Assembly (NCBI RefSeq): GCF_036059255.1
Contig: NZ_CP107947.1
Location: 558,001-622,000 of the forward strand
Length of the DNA stretch: 64,000 bases
DNA from: Micromonospora sp. NBC_00389
Lineage (GTDB): Bacteria > Actinomycetota > Actinomycetes > Mycobacteriales > Micromonosporaceae
Direction of reading: 5' to 3'
A model generated the notes under the pieces. The model saw only the letters and a list, made by a program, of their open reading frames with translations. It was not told the origin of the DNA and ran no database searches. Each line of letters begins with the position of its first letter. The first letter of the stretch is position 1. The position numbers and the translations under genes are program-made. Shown here one piece after another: positions 17,003 through 26,310 of this stretch.

Positions 17003-19828
17003 ATGCTCGGCTTCATCTGGAGACAGCTGCGCGGCCGTGCGGGGCGGTCGGTGGCGCTGTTGGTCGGCGTGCTGGTGGCCACCACCGGCTTCGTGGTCCT
17101 GACCGGCGCCACCACCACCTCCCACCTGGACGTCACCGGCACGGTCGAGCGCAACACCCAGGTCGCCTACGAGATCCTGGTCCGTCCGAAGGGGACCCGC
17201 ACTCCGCTGGAGGCCGAGCGCGGGCTCGTCCGCCCCAACTATCTCTCCGGGCTCTTCGGCGGCATCACCACCCAGCAGTACGAGCAGGTACAAGCGGTCC
17301 CCGGCATCGAGGTGGCGGCCCCGATCGCGATGCTCGGCTATTCCACCACCCTGCTACCGACGCCAATCGACCTCACCGACGCCGTCGACCGATCGCTCGA
17401 TCGTCAGGTCATCCGGGTCGACCCGACCTTCCACGCCGAACGTGGTCTCTCCCGCGCGCCGGGCAAACCCCGGTACGTGTACGTGACCACGAAGCCGCTG
17501 ATCTACCCCCGGCTCGACGGGGAGATCGACAGCAGTGCCACGCCGTACTCCGATGGGCGGTCGTACCCCTGGTCGGACACCTGTGGGCTTACTACCCGGG
17601 AGGTGCAGCCGGACGGGCGCAGCCTTCCCATCTGCGATCCGCAATTCGCCCTGCTCGGAAACCCGGGCACGCTCTCCGAGCGCGAGCACTGGTCCCTGGA
17701 CGCCGTGCAACTGCTGCCCGACGGCCGGTTCCAAGGCCCGCCCTACCTGCTGGCGACCGACCGGGACGGCTCCTCGACACCCGCCGACCGGCTGGTGCTG
17801 GCATACGACCTGACCGTGCCGTTCCTCCTGGCGGCGGTGGACCCGGCGGCCGAGGAACAGCTGGTCGGCCTCGACGATGCCGTGGTCACGGGCCGAGCCG
17901 TCCGCGTGGACGACACGGTCGCCGTCAGACGCCTCGGCACGGCGGAGAACCACGAGGTGCCGGTCCTCGTCACCAACCGACCCTTCATCGACGAGTCGCT
18001 GGCGGCCAGATTCACCCGGCTCGCGATCAGTCCCGTCGGCGTGGAGGCAATCGACCTGGAAAAGACGTTGAGCCGCCCTGGTGGGACTCCGGCCGGGTCC
18101 AGCCGGTACGACCTCACCGCCGGCCACCAGGCAATGCTGACCGAGGAGCTGTCGCCGGCCGGGTGCTGTGTCGGCCAACTGCAAACCGTCGTGCAGTCGG
18201 CCGACGTGCAGTACGACCGGCTACCCGACGGCAGCCTGCGCGCTCGCCAGCAGCCGCCCGGCAACCCCGAGGTGTACGGCGAAGAGGAAGCCTTCAACCC
18301 GATGCCCCGACCCTGGCTCGCCGACGACAGCGGTTCGCGATCGGTACGGGCGCTGCCGCTACCCACGGGCGGAAACACCCCCAATCGCTTCTGGCGGGCC
18401 ATCGGTGTCTTCGACCCGGGCCGGCTGACCGGGTTCAGCGACCTCGGCCAACTGCCGCTGGAGACCTACCAGGCGCCGATGGCGCAGGGTGCCGACGACC
18501 GCAGCCGGGCAGCACTGGGCGGTCAGCCACTGGCGCCCAGCGGCAATCCCGCCGGCTACCTCTCGGCGCCGCCGCTGCTCCTCACCAACCTCGGCAGCGT
18601 GCCGAAACTCCTTCAGGGCGGCGGCGGGCCACAGGCCAAGGCGCCGATCAGCGCGATCCGGGTGCGGGTGGCCGATGTGGGCGGCTACAGCGAGCATTCC
18701 GCCGAGCGGGTCCGGCTGGTCGCCGAGCAGATCGCGGCACGCACGGGGCTGGACGTCGACATCACGCTCGGCTCCTCGGCCGCACCACAGACCGTGGAGT
18801 TGCCCGCCGGCTCGTTCGGACGGCCGATGCTGCGGCTGACCGAGAACTGGTCGGCACTCGGCGTGGCATCGGTCATCACGCAGGCGGTGGACCGTAAGAG
18901 CCTGGTGCTCTTCGTGCTGGTGCTGGTGGTCTGCGTGCTGTTCCTCGGCAACGCGGTCAGCGCTGCCGTCCGCGACCGGCGCTCCGAACTGGCGGTGCTC
19001 TCCTGCCTCGGCTGGCCGGTCCGTCGGATCGCGGCGCTGATCCTCGGCGAGGTCGCCCTGCTCGGGCTCATCGCCGGCCTGTTGTCGCTGACGCTCGCGG
19101 TGCCGCTCGGGATGGCGCTCGGCATCGACGTCGACTGGCGGCGGTCGGCCCTGGCCGTACCCATCGCCCTGCTGCTCGCTCTGGCCGCGGGCCTGGTGCC
19201 GGCGCTGCGGGCCGCGCGCGCCCACCCGGCCGCCGCCCTCCGCCCGATGGTCGCTCCCGCCGGCTGGGCACGTCGGCCGCGGACCCTCTTCGGGCTGGCC
19301 CTGGTCAACCTGGCCCGCACCCCCGGGCGCACATTCCTCGGTGCCGGTGCGCTGGCGATCGGGGTGGCCGCGCTGACGCTGGTCGCCGCTGCCACGTGGG
19401 CGTTCCGGGGCGCAATCGTCGGCAGTCTGCTCGGCGACATGGTCTCGCTGAGCGTGCGCGGCGCGGACACCGTGGCCGCTGCCGCCACGGTGCTGCTCGG
19501 TGCCGCAGCGGTCGCGGACGTGCTCTACCTGAACATCCGCGACCGGGCCGCCGAGCTGGCCACCCTGCGCGCGATCGGCTGGACCGACGCCGAGCTGGGC
19601 CGGCTGGTCGGCTACGAGGGGCTGGCGCTGGGGATCGTGGGGGCGACGACCGGAGCGGCGATCGGCCTGGCCAGCGCGGGCTGGCTGATCGGCGACCTTC
19701 CCGGCGCGCTGGTCCTGGTCGCCGCGCTGACGGCGCTGGCGGGCGCGTTGGTCAGCGCCGTCGCCGCGCTGGTGCCCGCCGCTCTGTTGCCGCGCCTGCG
19801 GCCCGCCCGACTACTGGCAGAGGAGTAG
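17003..19828 (+). CDS. ABC transporter permease, FtsX/MacB type
   Basis: The protein has 941 residues. GGGAGG six bases before the ATG sets the start. One transmembrane helix lies at about 14-36 (SVALLVGVLVATTGFVVLTG), followed by a very large extracytoplasmic domain to about residue 625. A first FtsX-type bundle follows at about 630-745 (SLVLFVLVLVVCVLFLGN, ELAVLSCLGWPVRRI). A second lies at about 765-935 (ELATLRAIGWTDAELGRLV). Two FtsX units with a large outer domain fit export or lipoprotein-release-like transporters rather than uptake. The ATPase follows after 6 nt. The large outer domain was not recognised. Confidence 0.85.
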   Translation: MLGFIWRQLRGRAGRSVALLVGVLVATTGFVVLTGATTTSHLDVTGTVERNTQVAYEILVRPKGTRTPLEAERGLVRPNYLSGLFGGITTQQYEQVQAVPGIEVAAPIAMLGYSTTLLPTPIDLTDAVDRSLDRQVIRVDPTFHAERGLSRAPGKPRYVYVTTKPLIYPRLDGEIDSSATPYSDGRSYPWSDTCGLTTREVQPDGRSLPICDPQFALLGNPGTLSEREHWSLDAVQLLPDGRFQGPPYLLATDRDGSSTPADRLVLAYDLTVPFLLAAVDPAAEEQLVGLDDAVVTGRAVRVDDTVAVRRLGTAENHEVPVLVTNRPFIDESLAARFTRLAISPVGVEAIDLEKTLSRPGGTPAGSSRYDLTAGHQAMLTEELSPAGCCVGQLQTVVQSADVQYDRLPDGSLRARQQPPGNPEVYGEEEAFNPMPRPWLADDSGSRSVRALPLPTGGNTPNRFWRAIGVFDPGRLTGFSDLGQLPLETYQAPMAQGADDRSRAALGGQPLAPSGNPAGYLSAPPLLLTNLGSVPKLLQGGGGPQAKAPISAIRVRVADVGGYSEHSAERVRLVAEQIAARTGLDVDITLGSSAAPQTVELPAGSFGRPMLRLTENWSALGVASVITQAVDRKSLVLFVLVLVVCVLFLGNAVSAAVRDRRSELAVLSCLGWPVRRIAALILGEVALLGLIAGLLSLTLAVPLGMALGIDVDWRRSALAVPIALLLALAAGLVPALRAARAHPAAALRPMVAPAGWARRPRTLFGLALVNLARTPGRTFLGAGALAIGVAALTLVAAATWAFRGAIVGSLLGDMVSLSVRGADTVAAAATVLLGAAAVADVLYLNIRDRAAELATLRAIGWTDAELGRLVGYEGLALGIVGATTGAAIGLASAGWLIGDLPGALVLVAALTALAGALVSAVAALVPAALLPRLRPARLLAEE

Positions 19829-19834
19829 CAGATC

Positions 19835-20581
19835 ATGAGCGAGCAGAGCGGCAGCGCGATCGCGGTCGACCACCTGATCCGACAGTTCGGCACCGGCGCG
19901 GACCGGTTGACGGCCGTCGACGACGTGTCCCTGACCATCGCGGCCGGTTCGGTGGTCGCGCTGACCGGGCCGAGCGGGTCGGGCAAGTCGACGCTGCTAC
20001 ACCTGATCGGCGCGATCGAGCAGCCCGACGAGGGCACCGTCACCGTCGACGGCGTGGTGGTCAGCAGCCTGCGCAGGGCGGCGCTGGCACGCTTCCGGCA
20101 ACGGGTCGGCTTCGTGTTCCAGCGTTATCACCTGCTGCCCGCGCTCACCGTGCTGGACAACGTGATCGCGCCCGTCCTCCCCCGCCGGGGCCGGGCCGAT
20201 CACGCGGCCCGAGCCCGGGAGTTGCTGGACGCGGTTGGCCTGGCCGGGCGGGAGCGCGCGCTGCCCGCGCAGCTCTCCGGCGGTCAGCAGCAACGGGTCG
20301 CCATCGCCCGGGCGCTGATGGGCGCACCGGGCCTGCTGCTGGCCGACGAGCCCACCGGCAACCTCGACTCGACCACCGGCGGGCAGATCCTCGATCTGCT
20401 GCTCGACCTTCGCGACCGGCACGGCATGACCATCCTGCTCGCCACACACGAACAGGCCATCGCCGCCCGCTGCGACCGACTGGTCCGTCTGAACGACGGA
20501 CGCGTCACCGAGGACCTGGACCTCACCGACGGCGAGGACCCGGCCGAGACGTACGAGCGGGCGGCCCGGCTACGGCTGTGA
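19835..20581 (+). CDS. ABC transporter ATPase, LolD/MacB type
   Basis: The protein has 248 residues. The Walker A is GPSGSGKST near residue 46, the Q-loop lies in FVFQRYHLLP, the signature is LSGGQQQR, and the Walker B is LLLADEPTGNLDS, which is the LolD/MacB subclass hallmark. The switch His is in ATHEQ. It energises the upstream 941-residue permease, from which it is 6 nt away. Both are divergent from padR. Substrate could be a peptide, antibiotic or lipoprotein. The downstream glmM gene is convergent with only 21 nt between stops. Confidence 0.93.
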   Translation: MSEQSGSAIAVDHLIRQFGTGADRLTAVDDVSLTIAAGSVVALTGPSGSGKSTLLHLIGAIEQPDEGTVTVDGVVVSSLRRAALARFRQRVGFVFQRYHLLPALTVLDNVIAPVLPRRGRADHAARARELLDAVGLAGRERALPAQLSGGQQQRVAIARALMGAPGLLLADEPTGNLDSTTGGQILDLLLDLRDRHGMTILLATHEQAIAARCDRLVRLNDGRVTEDLDLTDGEDPAETYERAARLRL

Positions 20582-20602
20582 CGGCGCAGCGGGACGGCGG
20601 TT

Positions 20603-21958
20603 TCAGCCGACAGGGCTGGCGGTGCGGACCTGCTCGGCGATCCGCTCGGCGACCTCGCGGGCGGTCTGCTCGGTGGCCGCCTCGACCATCACCCGGACCA
20701 GCGGCTCGGTGCCCGACGGGCGCAGCAGCACCCGGCCGGTCTCGCCCAGTTCCGCCTCGACCCGCTCGACCTCGGCGCGTACGGCCGGTGCGTTGGCGCC
20801 GACGGTCCGGTCGCCGACGGGCACGTTGATCAGCACCTGGGGCAGCTTGGTGACCACCGAGGCCAACTCGGCCAGGGACCGGCCGGTGGCCGCCATCCGG
20901 GCCATCAGGTGCAGGCCGGTGAGCACCCCGTCGCCGGTGGTGGCGTGTGCGGGCATGACGATGTGGCCGCTCTGCTCGCCGCCGAGCGCCAGCCCGGAGC
21001 CGCGCAGCTCCTCCAGCACGTACCGGTCGCCGACCTTGGTCTCGATCAGCCGGATGCCCTGTGCGGACATGGCCAGCCGCAGCCCGAGGTTGCTCATCAC
21101 GGTGGCCACCAGGGTGTCCTGGGTGAGCGTGCCGGCGTCCCGCATGGCCAGCGCGAGGATCGCCATCACCTCGTCGCCGTCGACCTCGTCGCCGTCGGCG
21201 GTGACCGCCACGCAGCGGTCGGCGTCACCGTCGTGGGCGATGCCCAGGTGGGCGCCGTGCTCGACCACGGCCTCGCGCAGCGCCTCGATGTGGTTGGAGC
21301 CGCAGTCGTCGTTGATGTTCAGCCCGTCCGGCTCGGCGTGGATCGCCACGACCTCCGCGCCAGCCTCCCGGTAGGCGACCGGGGCTACCTCGGCGGCGGC
21401 TCCGTTGGCGCAGTCGACCACGACCTTGATCCCGTCGAGCCGGTGCGGCACGGTGCCGACCAGGTGCTGGACGTAGTGGTCCGCACCGTCGAGCAGGTCG
21501 TGCACCCGGCCGACGCCGGCGCCGATCGGCCGGTCCCAGGCGGTGGTGGCGTTCGTCTCGACGGCCGCCTCGATCTGCATCTCGATCTCGTCGGGCAGCT
21601 TGTGCCCGCCGGCGGCGAAGAGCTTGATGCCGTTGTCCGGCATCGGGTTGTGTGACGCGGAGAGCATCACGCCGAGGTCTGCCTTGGCCTCTGCGGTGAG
21701 GTACGCCACCGCCGGGGTGGGCAGCACGCCGACCCGCACCACGTTGGCACCGGCGCTGGTGAGCCCGGCCACCACGGCAGCCTCCAGCATCTCCCCGCTG
21801 GCCCGGGTGTCCCGGCCGACCACCGCGAGCGGCGGATGGCTGCGGTCCGTCTCGGCGAGAGTGTGCGCGGCGGCCACGGCCAGCGCGAGCGCCAACTCGG
21901 GGGTGAGATCCGCGTTCGCCCGCCCGCGTACGCCGTCCGTGCCGAACAACCGACCCAT
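20603..21958 (-). CDS. glmM: Phosphoglucosamine mutase
   Basis: The protein has 451 residues from the ATG at 21958, chosen because GGAGG lies about nine bases upstream. It converts glucosamine-6-phosphate from GlmS to the 1-phosphate. The N-terminus is [12 protein letters not shown]. The phosphoserine loop is SASHNP with Ser102, the metal loop is DGDADRC, the sugar-binding loop is GGEQSGHI, and the phosphate-binding loop is [12 protein letters not shown]. All four domains are complete. It follows rplM-rpsI in the usual actinobacterial order, but a strong terminator separates it from rpsI. Confidence 0.97.
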   Translation of the reverse strand: MGRLFGTDGVRGRANADLTPELALALAVAAAHTLAETDRSHPPLAVVGRDTRASGEMLEAAVVAGLTSAGANVVRVGVLPTPAVAYLTAEAKADLGVMLSASHNPMPDNGIKLFAAGGHKLPDEIEMQIEAAVETNATTAWDRPIGAGVGRVHDLLDGADHYVQHLVGTVPHRLDGIKVVVDCANGAAAEVAPVAYREAGAEVVAIHAEPDGLNINDDCGSNHIEALREAVVEHGAHLGIAHDGDADRCVAVTADGDEVDGDEVMAILALAMRDAGTLTQDTLVATVMSNLGLRLAMSAQGIRLIETKVGDRYVLEELRGSGLALGGEQSGHIVMPAHATTGDGVLTGLHLMARMAATGRSLAELASVVTKLPQVLINVPVGDRTVGANAPAVRAEVERVEAELGETGRVLLRPSGTEPLVRVMVEAATEQTAREVAERIAEQVRTASPVG

Positions 21959-22001
21959 AGCCGCCAACCTCCGATGACACTGCTGTTGAGGAGAAAGCGG
22001 A

Positions 22002-22045
22002 ACGGCCGGCCCACCTCCCCGTTGGAGGGGAGGCGGACCGGCCGT
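22002..22045 (-). terminator. Strong terminator after rplM-rpsI
   Basis: ACGGCCGG and CCGGCCGT form the outer stem and CCTCCCC/GGGGAGG the inner stem around a GTTG loop. On the minus strand it is followed by TCCGCTTTCTCCTC. It lies 29 nt past the rpsI stop and before glmM. Confidence 0.75.
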
Positions 22046-22074
22046 CCGTCAGAAGTACAACGCGCTGGCGAAGA

Positions 22075-22539
22075 TCAGCGCTTCGAGTACTGGGGAGCCT
22101 TACGGGCCTTCTTGAGGCCGTACTTCTTGCTCTCCTTGACCCGGGCGTCCCGAGTGAGGAAGCCGGCCTTCTTCAGGGCCGGGCGGTCGTCCGGCTCGTT
22201 CACGATCAGCGCCCGGGCGATGCCCAGCCGCAGCGCGCCGGCCTGGCCGGTGGTGCCGCCGCCGCGCAGGTTGGCGATGACGTCGAACTGCTCGGGCTTC
22301 TCGGCGGTGACCAGCGGGTCCTTGATCAGCTGCTGGTGCACCTTGCTCGGGAAGTAGGCCTCAAGGTCGCGGCCGTTGCAGGTGATCTTGCCGGTGCCCG
22401 GAACGATACGGACCCGGACGATGGCCTGCTTGCGCCGACCCACGGTCTGGATCGGGCGGTCACCACGCGGCGCGCGGGCGACGGGCGCGGGCGCCTCGGT
22501 GGCCTCGGGGGCAACCTCGGTCTCGGTGATGTCGGTCAT
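22075..22539 (-). CDS. rpsI: 30S ribosomal protein S9
   Basis: The protein has 154 residues from the ATG at 22539, with AAGGAAG upstream. The acidic/Ala-rich N-terminal extension (about 1-30) is usual for actinobacteria. The conserved S9 core begins at [18 protein letters not shown] and contains [20 protein letters not shown]. The basic tail ends in [12 protein letters not shown], which reaches the ribosomal P site. It is co-transcribed with rplM 20 nt upstream. Confidence 0.98.
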   Translation of the reverse strand: MTDITETEVAPEATEAPAPVARAPRGDRPIQTVGRRKQAIVRVRIVPGTGKITCNGRDLEAYFPSKVHQQLIKDPLVTAEKPEQFDVIANLRGGGTTGQAGALRLGIARALIVNEPDDRPALKKAGFLTRDARVKESKKYGLKKARKAPQYSKR

Positions 22540-22559
22540 GCTGCTTCCTTCGCCCGCGC

Positions 22560-23003
22560 TCACTGCGCGATCTGCTTGATCTCGAACGGCATCGGCTGCT
22601 GAGCGCCGTGCGGGTGCTCGGCACCGGCGTAGACCTTCAGCTTCTTGATCAGCTGACGGCCGAGCTTGTTGTGCGGGAGCATCCCCTTCACGGCCAGCTC
22701 GATGGCCCGCTCGGGGCGCTTGGTCAGCAGCTCGTCATAGCCGACCTGCTTCAGACCACCCGGGTAACCGGAGTGGCGGTAAGCAACCTTGGTCTGGCGC
22801 TTGTTGCCGGTCAGCGCAACCTTGCCCGCGTTCACGATGACGACAAAGTCGCCCGTGTCGACGTGCGGCGCGAAAGTCGGCTTGTGCTTACCACGCAGCA
22901 ACGTGGCGGCGTGGGTGGCCAGGCGGCCCAGCACGACATCAGAGGCGTCGATGACGTGCCACTGACGCTCGATCTCACCCGGCTTCGGGCTGTACGTACG
23001 CAC
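22560..23003 (-). CDS. rplM: 50S ribosomal protein L13
   Basis: The protein has 147 residues from the GTG at 23003 ([20 protein letters not shown]), with AAGG eight bases upstream. L13 landmarks are [36 protein letters not shown] and the terminal [14 protein letters not shown]. It is an early-assembly protein of the large subunit. It is the first gene of the rplM-rpsI pair; the 209 bp upstream should carry the promoter, but no clear -35/-10 was picked out. Confidence 0.98.
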   Translation of the reverse strand: MRTYSPKPGEIERQWHVIDASDVVLGRLATHAATLLRGKHKPTFAPHVDTGDFVVIVNAGKVALTGNKRQTKVAYRHSGYPGGLKQVGYDELLTKRPERAIELAVKGMLPHNKLGRQLIKKLKVYAGAEHPHGAQQPMPFEIKQIAQ

Positions 23004-23212
23004 AGGTCTACCTTGTCTCGTCGTCGGTCTGGGGTCGCGCGCCGAGGTGACCAGATCTTGCAGGCCGGACCAGCGCGCACGAACGACCAAGCGTACCTGA
23101 TAGGGCACGCCTCTGGATGTCGTACAACAGCAGGCAACGATACCGGGCGCCCGGTCGGCAGGTCAAAACGGGGGTACGGCCCCGCGCGGCGACCCAACGG
23201 CCGTGGCCCAGC

Positions 23213-24595
23213 TCACACGCCAGCGAGCCCTTCGGCCCTCGGACGACGATACGCGACCCAGGTCACCGCGACACACAGCGCGTACCAGCCGATGAACGCC
23301 AGGTAGGCGGCGTCGGCCTTGCCGGAGCCGAGGAACGACTGGCGGAACGCGACGTTGACCAGCACGCCGCCGGAGGCGCCGACCGCGCCGGCAATCCCGA
23401 TCAACGCGCCGGTCATGCGCCGCGCCCAACGGGCTGCGGCCTCCGGGTCGCGCCGGCCCGCGGCCACCGCGTCCGCCGCCCGGGCCCGGAAGATGGCCGG
23501 GATCATCTTGTACGTGGAGCCGTTGCCGATGCCGGAGAAGACGAAGAGGGCGAGGAACCCGGCCAGGTAGAGCCCGAACGAGCGCTCCCGGGCCGCGTAC
23601 AGCACCGCTCCGGCGCCGGCCGCCATCGCCACGAAGTTCCAGAAGGTCACCCGGGCTCCGCCGAGTCGGTCGGCGAGGTGCCCGCCCAGCGGCCGGATCA
23701 GCGAGCCCACCAGCGGGCCGAGGAAGGTCAACCAGGCAGCGTCGACGGGGGTCGGGAACCGCTCGGCGAACTGGAGCTGGAGCACCTGACCGAACGCGAA
23801 GCCGAACCCGATGAACGAGCCGAAGGTGCCGATGTAGAGGAGCGACATGATCCAGGTGTGCGGGTCGCGGGCGGCCTCGCGCAGCGCGCCCGACTCGTTG
23901 CGCACCCCGGGCACGGTGTCCAACCAGCGGGCCGCCGCCAGCGCGGCCAGCACGATCAGCGGCAGGTAGACCGCCGGAACCAGCCGGGGGTACGCGGCAC
24001 CGGCGGTGGCCAGCACCGCCAGCCCGACCAACTGCACCGCGGGTACGCCCAGGTTGCCGCCACCGGCGTTGAGCCCGAGGGCCCGGCCTTTGAGCCGCTG
24101 TGGATAGAACAGGTTGATGTTCGCCATCGAGGATGCGAAGTTGCCACCTCCGACGCCGGTGAGGCAGGCGAGCACCATCAGCGTGGTGTAGGACACCCCG
24201 GGCTCCAGCAGCAAAGTCATCGGCACCGCGGGCACCAGCAGCAGCAGTGCGCTGACGATCGTCCAGCGCCGCCCACCGAAGCGGGCCACCGCCAGCGTGT
24301 ACGGCAGCCTCAGCACTGCGCCCAGCGCGGCCGGCACCGCGGTGAGCAGGAATTTCCCGGCCGGATCGATGCCGTACTCGGGGCCGAGGAAGAGCACGGT
24401 CACCGACCAGAGGCTCCACACCGAGAAGCCGACGTGCTCGGCGAAGACCGAGACCCAGAGGTTGCGCCGGGCGATCGGTGCGCCCGTTGTCCGCCAGAAG
24501 TCGGGGTCCTCGGGGCGCCAGTCGTCGAGGCGGTGCCGGCGCCCCGTGGCGCCCGGCGGCACGGCGGTGACTGCGGTGCTGGTGAGCGTGCTCAC
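23213..24595 (-). CDS. narK: NarK-family nitrate/nitrite transporter
   Basis: The protein has 460 residues, an MFS protein with about 12 membrane helices. The two nitrate-signature segments are present: GVGGGNFASSMANINLFYP in the first half and FSGIGNGSTYKMIPAIF in the second. The conserved Arg of each half is also present (RLPYTLAVARFGGRR, and RPLGGHLADR). The GTG start has GAGGAG nine bases upstream. It is expected to import nitrate, perhaps with nitrite exchange, supplying the nasA/nirBD operon 1.7 kb away. Upstream there is an inverted repeat with GTTAC and GAAAC elements. Confidence 0.93.
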   Translation of the reverse strand: MSTLTSTAVTAVPPGATGRRHRLDDWRPEDPDFWRTTGAPIARRNLWVSVFAEHVGFSVWSLWSVTVLFLGPEYGIDPAGKFLLTAVPAALGAVLRLPYTLAVARFGGRRWTIVSALLLLVPAVPMTLLLEPGVSYTTLMVLACLTGVGGGNFASSMANINLFYPQRLKGRALGLNAGGGNLGVPAVQLVGLAVLATAGAAYPRLVPAVYLPLIVLAALAAARWLDTVPGVRNESGALREAARDPHTWIMSLLYIGTFGSFIGFGFAFGQVLQLQFAERFPTPVDAAWLTFLGPLVGSLIRPLGGHLADRLGGARVTFWNFVAMAAGAGAVLYAARERSFGLYLAGFLALFVFSGIGNGSTYKMIPAIFRARAADAVAAGRRDPEAAARWARRMTGALIGIAGAVGASGGVLVNVAFRQSFLGSGKADAAYLAFIGWYALCVAVTWVAYRRPRAEGLAGV

Positions 24596-24643
24596 TGCGG
24601 CTCCTCCTCGTCGATGTGACCAGGGGGAACGCTAGGAACACCG

Positions 24644-24689
24644 GGTTACCGGGCGGTGCCCGTCGCGGGTCGGCCCGGAAACGGTAACC
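24644..24689 (-). promoter_or_regulatory. Inverted repeat upstream of narK, possibly GlnR-related
   Basis: GGTTACCG (24644-24651) and CGGTAACC (24682-24689) form a perfect inverted repeat 49 bp before the narK start. Reading on the plus strand, GTTAC at 24645 and GAAAC at 24678 are exactly 33 bp (three 11-bp steps) apart, as in an a/b GlnR box whose two middle elements are degenerate. The fit is weaker than that upstream of nasA. Confidence 0.35.
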
Positions 24690-24736
24690 GCACCGGGGGC
24701 CGGCAGCGGTAGTGAGCGGGGCACCCCGGTCGGAGG

Positions 24737-25030
24737 TCAGAGCTCCTGGAGGATGCGCAGCGCGCGGCCGACCCGGAGCATGGTGTCGGTGTCGGCGACG
24801 TCCACGCAATCGGTGAACCACTTCTTCATCGGCGAGGAGAGGCGGTCGGGCATCACCACGTAGCGGCCCATCGTCACGGCGAGCGGGGAGTCCCGCAGCA
24901 GCGACTCCTCGACCACCTCGACGACGATCACGATCGGCACGTCGGTGGAGTTGTAGACGTCCGAGCTGATCACGAGTCCGAGGCGTTCCCGAGCGCCCTC
25001 GATGCGCCAGACCTCACCCCTACGCAGCAC
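24737..25030 (-). CDS. MazF/PemK-type toxin (endoribonuclease family)
   Basis: The protein has 97 residues. MLRRGEVWRIEGARERLGLVI is the usual MazF beta-strand start (RGEVW), followed by VPIVIVVEVVEE and the late SSPMKKWFTDCVDVADTDTM region that replaces the canonical DQ-type motif. MazF toxins cleave mRNA at short sites; whether this one is active is unknown. It overlaps the upstream antitoxin gene by 11 nt, the normal antitoxin-first order. It lies between narK and a methyltransferase, with no obvious functional tie to either. Confidence 0.8.
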   Translation of the reverse strand: MLRRGEVWRIEGARERLGLVISSDVYNSTDVPIVIVVEVVEESLLRDSPLAVTMGRYVVMPDRLSSPMKKWFTDCVDVADTDTMLRVGRALRILQEL

Positions 25031-25277
25031 GCGGCCGGCCGCGGAAGAGCAGGTCGTCGACCATGCCCACCTCGCGGGCGTCGGCGAGGGCGGCGGACTC
25101 CAGGTCCATGCCGGCGCGACCCACGGCGGCGGCGTGCGCGGTGAAGACCTCGCGCAGCGCCTTCTCCCGGGCGGCCTGGTCCATCCACGCGGAGAGCGAC
25201 AGCCCTTCGCGCTTGGCGAACCGCCGGGCCTCCTCGATCGTCTCGTCTGTGAACGACAGGGTCACCTTGGCAGTCAT
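25020..25277 (-). CDS. Antitoxin of the MazF-like pair, ribbon-helix-helix type
   Basis: The protein has 85 residues from the ATG at 25277 (MTAKVTLSFTDET). A short strand followed by two helices (KVTLSFTDETIEEARRFAKR, then LSLSAWMDQAAREKAL) is the ribbon-helix-helix DNA-binding form. The tail (about 45-85) would wrap the toxin. Longer in-frame starts at 25295 and 25307 exist, but the RHH strand usually sits at the N-terminus. It overlaps the toxin start, giving coupled translation. Confidence 0.78.
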   Translation of the reverse strand: MTAKVTLSFTDETIEEARRFAKREGLSLSAWMDQAAREKALREVFTAHAAAVGRAGMDLESAALADAREVGMVDDLLFRGRPRAA

Positions 25278-25364
25278 GCCGAGGAGACTACCCATCGGTA
25301 TGACCACCAGTCATCCGCGCGCCCGCCAACTCACCCCCGGTCGTCGAAACGCACATTCCGGCCC

Positions 25365-26090
25365 TCACCGGGTCGACTCGGCAGCCCGGCCGCCGAACAC
25401 CGCGAAGCGCCATTCCTTGAAGTAGCAGTCGACGTCGACCAGGCCTGCCTCGGCGAGCCACTGGCACTGCTCGGCGACCGTCGTCGGCCGGTCGTGCCGC
25501 ATCCGCTCCCGGGCGGCGGCGATCTCCTCGGGGGGCGAGCCCAACTCGGTGATCCGTGCCGTCCACACCTCGTCGTAGCGCCGGTCCAGGGCCGGGGTCG
25601 GGCCGGCCACCTGCTCGGCGTTGACGAACACCCCGCCGGGCACCAGCGCGGCGGAGGCCCGCCGGTAGAGCGCACGCTTGTCGGCGTCGTCCAGGTGGTG
25701 GATCGCCAGCGCGCTGACCACCGCGTCGTACCGACCGGCCGGTAGCGGGTCGGCCAGGCCGGCCCGGACCGTCCGGTGCGGTATGGACCGGGCGTTCAAC
25801 TGGTCGGCGGCGCGGGCGAGCATCGCCGGCGCGGCGTCCACCAGGGTCAGCCGCACCCCCGGCACCGCCTCGGCGAGCAGGAGCGAGAGCAGGCCGGTGC
25901 CGGCGCCCAGATCCAGCACCTCCGGGGCACGCCCGGCGGCCAGTGCGGCGCGCAGGGGTGGAGCGGCCACCTGGACGGCGGTGCCGTAGAAGGCGTCGAA
26001 GCAGGGCACCAGTCGCCTGCGTGCCTCGTCGTAGCTGCCGGCAACCGCGTCGAAGGCGTCCGCCACGCTCATCGCACTCTCCCATTCCAT
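25365..26090 (-). CDS. Class I SAM-dependent methyltransferase
   Basis: The protein has 241 residues from the ATG at 26090, supported by GGAAGG seven bases upstream; an alternative start MSVADAF lies six codons later. Motif I is VLDLGAGTGLLSLLLAE near residue 57, followed by the acidic strand LTLVDAAPAMLARA, then VVSALAIHHLDD (motif IV region). The C-terminal part ends in CYFKEWRFAVFGG. The pattern resembles small-molecule methyltransferases of the UbiE/Methyltransf_11 group. The substrate is not inferable. It is divergent from nasA, with a 220-bp shared promoter region. Confidence 0.82.
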   Translation of the reverse strand: MEWESAMSVADAFDAVAGSYDEARRRLVPCFDAFYGTAVQVAAPPLRAALAAGRAPEVLDLGAGTGLLSLLLAEAVPGVRLTLVDAAPAMLARAADQLNARSIPHRTVRAGLADPLPAGRYDAVVSALAIHHLDDADKRALYRRASAALVPGGVFVNAEQVAGPTPALDRRYDEVWTARITELGSPPEEIAAARERMRHDRPTTVAEQCQWLAEAGLVDVDCYFKEWRFAVFGGRAAESTR

Positions 26091-26248
26091 GAGAAAACCT
26101 TCCCATATGTTAGACACGAACCGCGTGACTGGCGTAGCACCGACCGCACGGTGAGACGCGGACGGCGCAGGCCACGGCTGGCGGACAGCAGGCCGACGGA
26201 CACCACCCACCCGTCACGTCCGCTGCCCCTGTGCGGTGTGAGCCCCAC

Positions 26249-26286
26249 TTGACAGGACCGAAACAGAAGAGACCCGGACCGGAAAC
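26249..26286 (+). promoter_or_regulatory. GlnR-like box upstream of nasA
   Basis: Four pentamers lie at exact 11-bp steps: TTGAC (26249), GAAAC (26260), GACCC (26271) and GAAAC (26282). This is the a/b arrangement gTnAC-n6-GaAAC repeated twice that is known for GlnR in Streptomyces and mycobacteria. Both GAAAC elements are perfect. The last ends 24 bp before the nasA ATG, and TTGACA could serve as a -35. Nitrogen-limitation control is inferred from family knowledge. Confidence 0.65.
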
Positions 26287-26310
26287 CGCCCGGCGGCACG
26301 CTTTCCCGAC

